Assembly (NCBI RefSeq): GCF_032884065.1
Contig: NW_027063379.1
Span: 1,489,869 to 1,553,868 of the forward strand
DNA length: 64,000 nt
From: Artemia franciscana
Taxonomy: Eukaryota; Arthropoda; Branchiopoda; Anostraca; Artemiidae
Direction of reading: 5' to 3'
Shown: piece by piece, positions 46,898 through 55,646 of the stretch
How positions within the stretch are numbered: the first letter of the stretch is position 1
How the letters are laid out: every line of letters starts with the position of its first letter
Position numbers and translations under genes: made by a program
Notes under the pieces: generated by a model
Databases searched by the model: none
The model's input: the letters and a program-made list of their open reading frames with translations, nothing else
What the model was told of the DNA's origin: nothing

Positions 46898-47030
46898 TAT
46901 GCCTCGTTTACACGGAGAGGAAAACTTGACGAGAATCCTGTCTCGGAGACAGGATTTATGTTTACACACAGAGGGAAAAGTGGGAAAAGATTCTTGTCCT
47001 TTTGGCAGAAAATTTAAAAATTTTTTAAGC
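46895..47030 (+). other. Probable left end of a PIF/Harbinger element
   Basis: TTA (46,895-46,897 region) is followed by TGCCTCGTTTACACGG, and a related subterminal motif (TTTACACACAGAGGGAAAA) comes 50 bp later. A 10-bp perfect palindrome (AATCCTGTCT...AGACAGGATT) sits at 46,934-46,956. TWA target sites and short TIRs with subterminal repeats are usual for PIF/Harbinger. No matching right end was found, so the boundary is an inference from the junction with the palindromic repeat. Confidence 0.4.
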
Positions 47031-50000
47031 ATGGATGAAACCAACAGGAATATTATGATAGCAGCCACATCATCATTATTGATTGCTGCTGCTTTTAAAA
47101 GCACCGAAGAAAAAAAAGAGACAGAGAAGAAAGAGGAGATTCTGGGTCAGGCCATCTTTTCAGGTAAAGTTAGGATTTTGCAGTCATTTGACCATCTCAC
47201 CTACACTGCAGGCAAGCTACAGGACTGCTATAGCCAGGTTACAGCTCCTGTTGCAGGCAAGGCCAGCAAACTTGTCTTATAATTATTGGTTGGGATTTTC
47301 AGGCGTAGATTTCAAAAATAAGAATTTGTAGGCTACGAATAAGCTTTTATAAAATAAGAATTATAAGCTGACAAATAGAATTCTAGCCACGCAAAAGTAA
47401 GCTTTGATTTTGTTTTTTTGTATTAGGGCTATTTGGATAAATGTTGGGTTATATCCTGCAATTTGATTCACATAGGCCTTACAACAGCAAGTCAAGAGTT
47501 TTAATTTTTGTCATGAACCTTTACACTGAGGCTTCAAGACTTGTATTGATGCTTGGAAATCTTTGTTTCATCCTTTTGATGCTCTAGGTTTGATCTTAGC
47601 TTGGTAATTTGGGGCCAGAGATAAAACCTTGATGAAGCAAGACCCTAATGGTCACAAAATATTGTTAATCCAATTACTATTTTTACTAGATGCTTCAAGA
47701 TGTGTTCTTCATCAGAACTCTTTACATTTCAGCCTTACCCTATAGGGCAATGGATTATTTTTCAGGTCAAACTCTAGTTTGGCTACTTTTTGCTACCTTG
47801 GAAATGGGTTAGGTCAGGAAAATGGAACTTTCAGTAATGACTCCAGGGCAAAAAATATGTAAAAATCTAGTTTAGCTACTTTTCACTATCTTGGAAAGGG
47901 AATAGGTTAGAATAATAGAACTCAGTAATTAATCCAGGGCCAAAAACATATTCTGGGAAGGTACTGCCAAGCTTCTATGTTAACCCTTTTCTGATTTCTA
48001 AGTCTTAGAAAATTGCTTACTCAACAGGTCTATACCTAATCTATTGAAATTTTGACAAAACAAGTTTTACCTTAATTTTATATTATCAGTTTCTTTATAC
48101 TGGCTTTAGGTCTTAAAATGCAATTCCTTTTATTTGAGTAGCATTTTCAGCCATATCAATGGTTTTTTTTTTTAATTCAGGAAGTGTATTTGCATATCTT
48201 TAAAACCTTATAAAGTGGGATTGAGGAAAGCTATGAAACTGAAACCAATTTCTTTGTATTTCATGTAAGCAGACCTTCGCAGGACATACTTTTAGCCTTT
48301 AGACCCATCCCTGAAAGTTTTTTCTAATCTAACCCCCTGGTGCTCTTTTACGCATTGTATAAATTGTGAAGAAATGCCTGGCCTCTTATTTAACAGAATT
48401 GGCTAAAAGTCTTAGAAGTATCTTATATCAAAATACATCTGATACAGTTTAATTTTTTTTAGAGATGACAAAGAACAGCATTAAAGCTGAGTATTTGCTT
48501 TGCAAGACATGTGTCCCTTCTGTTGTAAAGCATTTTAGATAGATCCTAACCATGGGCGTATTGCTGTTGCAAATGGTTTTGCTTAATTGAGTGTTTGGAA
48601 AACAAATAGCAAATGTAAATTTGTTTTTTTATTATTATTTTAAGACAAGAATATCTCAAAGCTAAGCATTCACCATGCTAGTTTGCATCTTAAGTAAATG
48701 CAATCCCTGCTGGAGCTTTGTAAAATATAGTGTGTATAGAAGATTAGTGAAAATGGCTGTAAATCCATCTTGGCTTTTTTTCAATATTTTCTTTTTTGAA
48801 ATAGTTGTTTTACTCTGGTCATAATGGTGTTCCTGGCTAAGTGGAAAGCACTCCCAGTTATAAATCCTTTGTCCATGGGGTACAGGTTTGATTCCTGGTA
48901 TTGCCAGTTTATTCGTTTTGAATGGGGGTCAGTGATGTTACTCAGTAATCTCAGACAGATTTAAACCAGCTCTAAATGGGCAAATGGAGAAATATGGGAA
49001 AGATAAGCAGGGAGGGTGTGCAAAAGCACAGGATTTATGGCCCCCAGCCCTTCATTGCAACTCTTGGCCAAAGGGTCACAAAGGGGAAATTAGCACTGCC
49101 AGTTTAGACCTTGACATGTCAGTGCTGCCATACTTACTTACTTGCATATTGGTGTTGAGTTTGCACACATTTTATCTCATTGATATCCAAAATCATTTAG
49201 ACAATCAGCTAGCAGTCTCAAAGCACAATTAATTTTGAGTAGTTTTTCAGGCCTAGCTGACTTTCCCTTTATAGCAAATGTTTATTGTTGTGTATAATGT
49301 AGATATTTTAAAATAATTGATCATTAAGAAGTCCCTTTTAGTTTTATCAAGTTTTTTGGGTAATAAATGAGTGTTGTCGCTTTTATCTCTTTAGAAACTG
49401 TCAAATCTCATTGCTCTCTAGTTTCTCAAGGCTCTCTAGTTTGAATTGAGGGTACTTGGTTGATAGTTTTTGTGTTTCCCATTTTCCCAACATAATTTTT
49501 GCATTGTGTTACTGCGTGTCCAGCTGGCAATCTCGCCAGCCTTTTTTAATGGTTAGTCTGGCCAATAGCTGATTTTATTTTTGTGATCTTAGTAGTGACA
49601 ACCAGCTTTGTCATATTAACCATCAGTGTAGGCAATGCAGTAATGTTGCCTCACAAAAAGATGGTATTAGGCTATACATTAATGTTTTTTGTTGTTTTTT
49701 AGATGCGAGAGAAGCATGGCATGTATGAGGCATTAACAAAAGAGATGGAAGCTTCCGACGATGAGCTCTTCTTTCAGACTTACAGAATGTCAAAAGAGCA
49801 GATGGACTTTATTGCGTCATGTGTCAGTTCACTAATAGAGAAAAATGACACTGTTATGAGGCCTGCTATTGTTGCCAAGTGTAGACTGGCAATGACTCTC
49901 AGGTAACAATTTCTGACTTTGACAAAGTTTTATCAATAATAAAAATTTTCAGAGCTATTTCAAGTGTGTTTGCAGCTATTATAGGTGTAAACACCTAAGT

Positions 50001-51448
50001 TTGATTATGATTCTGGTTCTTAGATGATCTCCTGTAAGCGTGCTTAGTATTGCCACTTTGTTAATATTTGTACCGCCATGTCTCCCATTCTGTAACGTTT
50101 GAGGGTTAAAAAAAAATTATAGTTTGTAAAAAAAACTCAAATTAGATGGCTAGCAAGTTCTTGTCTAATAAACCTTACTTACTACTTACTTAACTTCCTC
50201 GAGCTTGGGTGTATTTAATAATTACACTTTTGTGTAGCTTGTTCATAGCAGATTCCTCATTTATTTGGATAAGCCTATATTTTGTAAAAATTGACATTAT
50301 TTCTCACTGGTTGTCAGTACATTCTGCAGGTTTGGAACGTTTTCAGTTGAGGAAGTTAGGCTTTTCATATAGAATTTCCTTGATACAAGGTTTTTGAAAG
50401 CTGAAATGCTGCAGCAAATGTTACTTTAATCATAGCTTTCAACTACCATTTCGTAGTAGCCTAGGCCTGCTCCACTCTAGAGAATTAAGTTCTGGGTCTA
50501 ATTTTCTTTTTCTTTTTTAGATTCTTGGCTAGTGGAGATTCAATGTTCAGCTTTCCAATAGCCTTCAGAGTCTCGAGAGCTGCACTTAGTGGCATTATTA
50601 TGGAGACTTGTCAGGCATTATGGACTGTCCTTCAGCCTCTTTACATGAAGCCTCCAACTGAAGAAGATCTCAAGCTGGTTTCAAGGGAGTTCAATGATCT
50701 GTGGCAGTTTCCAAACTGCATAGGGGCAGTTGATGGAAAGCATTGTAGGATTCATAAGCCCCCCAATTCTGGCTCTGATTACCACAACTTTCACGACTTT
50801 GAAAGCATAGTGCTTATGGCTGTCGTCGATGCGCGATACCGCTTCTTATACATAGACGTTGGTGCAAAAGGTAAAGAAAACGACAGCACCGTTTTCAGAA
50901 GGTTCAGCTTTGGAAAGGCCCTGGAAGTGAACAGGCTTCCAGTACCAGGTGATAAAGAGTTGCCGAATACCTCCTGCCCTTTGCCGCACATCTTTATTGG
51001 CGACGAGGCATTCCCGTTGAAGACGAATTTCTTGAAACCATTTTCACGATATGGTGACCTAACCACAGACAAAAAAATCTTCAATTACAGACTGTCTAGA
51101 GCCCGTCGTGTCGTGGAAAACACTTTTGGAATCATCGCCTCTCGATTTCGGGTGCTTAAAAGTACCATGATGGGCAAACTCGAGACCATCGATCACATTG
51201 TGAAGGCCGTATGCGTTCTTCATAATTTCCTAATGGTGACGAATGCTCAGAATGGAAACAGTTATTTCACACCTGTCCTGGTTGACCGTGAAGCAAATGG
51301 ACAGATAATTCCAGGTTCGTGGCGGCGACAGAGCATACCTGTATTGCCAAGTGGTAACATTTCTGGAAACTTTTCAGGCAGAGATGCATTGAAAATTCGT
51401 GAGGCTTTTAAAGACTATTTTTGTGGAGTTGGTAGAGTGCCATGGTAA
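47031..51448 (+). CDS. PIF/Harbinger (HARBI1/ALP1-like) nuclease, three exons, last exon copy 1
   Basis: Exon 1 is 47,031-47,163 (CAG/GTAAAG), exon 2 is 49,703-49,902 (AG/GTAACA) and exon 3 is 50,521-51,448. Exon 1 starts MDETNRN, then a basic tract ending FWVRPSFQ, the family's usual N-terminus. An A-run near 47,115 puts the two halves in different frames. Exon 2 has MREKHGMYEALTKEM and the helical RMSKEQMDFI region. Exon 3 holds the DDE_Tnp_4 domain: AVDGKHCRIHKP, VVDARYRFLYIDVGAKG, FIGDEAFPLK, and NYRLSRARRVVENTFG with the Glu. About 420 residues, normal for the family. It stops at VPW-TAA, ten codons before the stop used by copy 2. Transposase or domesticated nuclease. Confidence 0.85.
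47770..49342 (+). repeat. R1 repeat plus tRNA-derived SINE-like unit in nuclease intron 1
   Basis: 47,991-49,245 is the left arm of a 1.25-kb inverted repeat (right arm 59,099-60,351). It joins an R1 unit to a tRNA-like head at 48,826-48,905 with a perfect A box (TGGCTAAGTGG, 48,834) and a near-perfect B box (GGTTTGATTCC, 48,885). The 82-residue frame at 48,984-49,232 also appears in the inverted copy, but it is inside the repeat and has no recognisable domain. Confidence 0.7.
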
Positions 51449-51610
51449 GACGAGGCTATTCTCCGTGGAAATTTCTGATTATTTTTCTTTAGTGGATGAA
51501 TCGCTTATTCATGTTTTAGTGTATGTTTGTGCCAATTTTTTAAGATTTACAATTATTTGTCTTGGTTAAAGTCTCAGGCCCACCTTTGGCATCCTGCAAA
51601 TTTAAAATAA

Positions 51611-51763
51611 TGCCCGGGCCCCTCTACGGACACACCTATCGCAATTCTGTTTTTAGATGTTTTTAAGGTGGGTTTTTACACGTTGAGAGGAGCGTCCTAA
51701 ACGTCTTAAAAACTTCTTAAATACCGAATTACGAACAGGTGTGTCCGTAGTGGGGCCCGGGCA
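51611..51763. mobile_element. Harbinger-type MITE (unit 1)
   Basis: 27-bp terminal inverted repeats start TGCCCGGGCCCC and end GGGGCCCGGGCA (one mismatch in this copy). They are flanked on both sides by TAA, the TWA target site typical of PIF/Harbinger. 153 bp, no coding capacity. Confidence 0.75.
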
Positions 51764-52235
51764 TAAAAGACGTTGGAACAGAGCTTTTGGGCCCCCCTCC
51801 CTGCAATTTAGGCCTAACTTAGCAATTGGGACACGGCATGTATAGCTCATTGTTTTCTGACGATATTTCTCATGTAGGTTTGCTTCATTATATCTATTAA
51901 GTGGGCCCCATATCACCTGGAGTTCAAAGCTATGTATGCCTCAGTGGGGCACCCCTAATTCTGGACTAGGAGCTCGAATCCTGAGATGTATTACAAACTC
52001 GTTATACTGAGAGAAAAGTAAAAAAAAACTAAGCTAAAAATGGAATTATTTATAATAGCAGACTAACTTAAATCTTCTCATCTGACGTTCAAAGTCACAT
52101 GAACATTACAAATGCACTCGAACCAAAGGAAGTTATAATGTCAACATAGCTTTCAAGTACCATTTTGTAGTAGCCTAGGCCTGCTCCACTCTAGAGAATT
52201 AAGTTCTGGGTCTAATTTTCTTCTTTTTTTTTTAG

Positions 52236-53193
52236 ATTCTTGGCTAGTGGAGATTCAATGTTCAGCTTATCAATAGCCTTCAGAGTCTCGAGAGCTGCAC
52301 TTAGTGGCATTATTATGGAGACTTGTCAGGCATTATGGACTGTCCTTCAGCCTCTTTACATGAAGCCTCCAACTGAAGAAGATCTCAAGCTGGTTTCAAG
52401 GGAGTTCAATGATCTGTGGCAGTTTCCAAACTGCATAGGGGCAGTTGATGGAAAGCATTGTAGGATTCATAAGCCCCCCAATTCTGGCTCTGATTACCAC
52501 AACTTTCACGACTTTGAAAGCATAGTGCTTATGGCTGTCGTCGATGCGCGATACCGCTTCTTATACATAGACGTTGGTGCAAAAGGTAAAGAAAACGACA
52601 GTACCGTTTTCAAAAGGTCCAGCTTTGGAAAGGCCCTGGAAGTGAACAGGCTTCCAGTACCAGGTGATAAAGAGTTGCCGAATACCTCCTGCCCTTTGCC
52701 GCACGTCTTTATTGGCAACGAGGCATTCCCGTTGAAGACGAATTTCTTGAAACCATTTTCACGATATGGTGACCTAACCACAGACAAAAAAATCTTCAAT
52801 TACAGACTGTCTAGAGCCCGTCGTGTCGTGGAAAACACTTTTGGAATCCTCGCCTCTCGATTTCGGGTGCTTAAAAGTACCATGATGGGCAAACTCGAGA
52901 CCATCGATCACATTGTGAAGGCCGTGTGCGTTCTTCATAATTTCCTAATGGTGACGAATGCTCAGAATGGAAACAGTTATTTCACACCTGTCTTGGTTGA
53001 CCGTGAAGCAAATGAACAGATAATTCCAGGTTCGTGGCGGCGACAGAGCATACCTGTATTGCCAAGTGGTAACATTTCTGGAAACTTTTCAGGCAGAGAT
53101 GCATTGAAAATTCGTGAGGCTTTTAAAGACTATTTTTGTGGAGTTGGTAGAGTGCCATGGCAAGACGAGGCTATTCTACGTGGAAATTTCTGA
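52236..53193 (+). CDS. PIF/Harbinger nuclease last exon, copy 2 (variant active site, longer tail)
   Basis: The tttag acceptor is followed by an exon in the same phase as copy 1, so it could be spliced to exon 2. The first Asp block (AVDGKH) and the Glu block (VVENTFG) are intact, but the FIGDEAFPL block reads FIGNEAFPL (GAC to AAC). By analogy with the GDSGYP block of HARBI1 this Asp is a likely catalytic acid, so the copy is probably nuclease-dead. The TAA used by copies 1 and 3 is CAA here, adding QDEAILRGNF. ALP1-like proteins often end in a VPWQ region, so this C-terminus may be ancestral. Confidence 0.85.
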
Positions 53194-53325
53194 TTATTTT
53201 TCTTTAGTGGATGAATCGCTTATTCATGTTTTAGTGTATGTTTGTGCCAATTTTTTAAGATTTACAATTATTTGTCCTGGTTAAAGTCTCAGGCCCACCT
53301 TTGGCATCCTGCAAATTTAAAATAA

Positions 53326-53478
53326 TGCCCGGGCCCCACTACGGACACACCTATCGCAATTCTGTTTTTAGATGTTTTTAAGGTGGGTTTTTACACGTTG
53401 AGAGGAGCGTCCTAAACGTCTTAAAAACTTCTTAAATACCGAATTACGAACAGGTGTGTCCGTAGTGGGGCCCGGGCA
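53326..53478. mobile_element. Harbinger-type MITE (unit 2)
   Basis: Same 153-bp element with fully complementary terminal repeats and TAA on both sides. It occupies the same place in each unit, so it inserted once, before the triplication. Confidence 0.75.
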
Positions 53479-53950
53479 TAAAAGACGTTGGAACAGAGCT
53501 TTTGGGCCCCCCTCCCTGCAATTTAGGCCTAACTTAGCAATTGGGACACGGCATGTATAGCTCATTGTTTTCTGACGATATTTCTCAGGTAGGTTTGCTT
53601 CATTATATCTATTAAGTGGGCCCCATATCACCTGGAGTTCAAAGCTATGTATGCCTCAGTGGGGCACCCCTAACTCTGGACTAGGAGCTCGAATCCTGAG
53701 ATGTATTACAAAATCGTTATACTGAGAGAAAAGTAAAAAAAAAAACTAAACTAAAAATGGAATTATTTATAATAGCAGACTAACTTAAATCTTCTCATCT
53801 GACGTTCAAAGTCACATGAACATTACAAATGCACTCGAACTAAAGGAAGTTATAATGTCAACATAGCTTTCAAGTACCATTTTGTAGTAGCCTAGGCCTG
53901 CTCCACTCTAGAGAATTAAGTTCTGGGTCTAATTTTCTTTTTTTTTTTAG

Positions 53951-54878
53951 ATTCTTGGCTAGTGGAGATTCAATGTTCAGCTTATCAATAGCCTTCAGAG
54001 TCTCGAGAGCTGCACTTAGTGGCATTATTATGGAGACTTGTCAGGCATTATGGACTGTCCTTCAGCCTCTTTACATGAAGCCTCCAACTGAAGAAGATCT
54101 CAAGCTGGTTTCAAGGGAGTTCAATGATCTGTGGCAGTTTCCAAACTGCATAGGGGCAGTTGATGGAAAGCATTGTAGGATTCATAAGCCCCCCAATTCT
54201 GGCTCTGATTACCACAACTTTCACGACTTTGAAAGCATAGTGCTTATGGCTGTCGTCGATGCGCGATACCGCTTCTTATACATAGACGTTGGTGCAAAAG
54301 GTAAAGAAAACGACAGTACCGTTTTCAAAAGGTCCAGCTTTGGAAAGGCCCTGGAAGTGAACAGGCTTCCAGTACCAGGTGATAAAGAGTTGCCGAATAC
54401 CTCCTGCCCTTTGCCGCACGTCTTTATTGGCGACGAGGCATTCCCGTTGAAGACGAATTTCTTGAAACCATTTTCACGATATGGTGACCTAACCACAGAC
54501 AAAAAAATCTTCAATTACAGACTGTCTAGAGCCCGTCGTGTCGTGGAAAACACTTTTGGAATCCTCGCCTCTCGATTTCGGGTGCTTAAAAGTACCATGA
54601 TGGGCAAACTCGAGGCCATCGATCACATTGTGAAGGCCGTGTGCGTTCTTCATAATTTCCTAATGGTGACGAATGCTCAGAATGGAAACAGTTATTTCAC
54701 ACCTGTCTTGGTTGACCGTGAAGCAAATGGACAGATAATTCCAGGTTCGTGGCGGCGACAGAGCATACCTGTATTGCCAAGTGGTAACATTTCTGGAAAC
54801 TTTTCAGGCAGAGATGCATTGAAAATTCGTGAGGCTTTTAAAGACTATTTTTGTGGAGTTGGTAGAGTGCCATGGTAA
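53951..54878 (+). CDS. PIF/Harbinger nuclease last exon, copy 3
   Basis: Same length and acceptor phase as copy 1. The DDE blocks (AVDGKH, FIGDEAFPL, VVENTFG) are intact. It shares with copy 2 the changes FSLSIAF, KRSSFG, PHVFIG and FGILAS, but shares with copy 1 the catalytic-type Asp and the early TAA after VPW. One private change is LEAIDHI. It could serve as an alternative terminal exon; no separate exon 1-2 copy exists for it in the window. Confidence 0.85.
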
Positions 54879-55040
54879 GACGAGGCTATTCTACGTGGAA
54901 ATTTCTGATTATTTTTCTTTAGTGGATGAATCGCTTATTCATGTTTTAGTGTATGTTTGTGCCAATTTTTTAAGATTTACAATTATTTGTCTTGGTTAAA
55001 GTCTCAGGCCCACCTTTGGCATCCTGCAAATTTAAAATAA

Positions 55041-55193
55041 TGTCCGGGCCCCACTACGGACACACCTATCGCAATTCTGTTTTTAGATGTTTTTAAGGTG
55101 GGTTTTTACACGTTGAGAGGAGCGTCCTAAACGTCTTAAAAACTTTTTAAATACCGAATTACGAACAGGTGTGTCCGTAGTGGGGCCCGGGCA
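55041..55193. mobile_element. Harbinger-type MITE (unit 3)
   Basis: Third copy, 153 bp, TAA on both sides; the left terminal repeat has a C-to-T change (TGTCCGGG). Confidence 0.75.
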
Positions 55194-55646
55194 TAAAAGA
55201 CGTTGGAACAGAGCTTTTGGGCCCCCCTCCCTGCAATTTAGGACTAACTTAGCAATTGGGACACGGCATGTATAGCTCATTGTTTTCTGACGATATTTCT
55301 CATGTAGGTTTGCTTCATTATATCTATTAAGTGGGCCCCATATCACCTGGAGTTCAAAGCTATGTATGCCTCAGTGGGGCACCCCTAACTCTAGACTAGG
55401 AGCTCAAATCCTGAGATGTATTACAAACTCGTTATACTGAGAGAAAAGTAAAAAAAAGACTAAACTAAAAATGGAATTATTTATAATAGCAGACTAACTT
55501 AAATCTTCTCATCTGACGTTCAAAGTCACATGAACATTACAAATGCACTCGAACTAAAGGAAGTTATAATGTCAACTAGAATCTTGAAAAAGCCAAATTC
55601 AAAATCTACCACTTCTCTAACCAAACACTTAATATTAGCAGGTCTT

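Larger units (their letters stand above)
50431..55576 (+). repeat. Tandem triplication of a 1.7-kb unit carrying nuclease exon 3
   Basis: Units are 50,431-52,144, 52,145-53,861 and 53,862-55,576. Each has the polypyrimidine tract and AG acceptor, the whole last exon, about 165 bp of 3' sequence, a 153-bp MITE and a 3' flank ending 'ataatgtcaac'. Exon-to-exon distance is 1,715 bp both times. Differences are a few per kilobase, many shared by units 2 and 3 against unit 1. Confidence 0.95.

Noticed and set aside
46899-47030. In-frame upstream extension of the nuclease from the ATG at 46,899
   Set aside because: This stretch has terminal-repeat-like and palindromic features and no similarity to the family N-terminus; MDETNRN at 47,031 is the better start.
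48984-49232. 82-residue frame found on both strands at 48,984 and 59,112, as if a conserved protein
   Set aside because: Both lie in the arms of the same inverted repeat next to a tRNA-like head; no domain and no independent conservation.
50791-51084. Minus-strand 97-residue frame repeated in all three nuclease units
   Set aside because: It is the antisense shadow of the conserved DDE domain frame.
51653-51916. Minus-strand 87-residue frame (MIWGPLNRYNE...) repeated three times
   Set aside because: It overlaps the MITE and the 3' flank of each unit; repetition is due to the triplication and no domain is visible.
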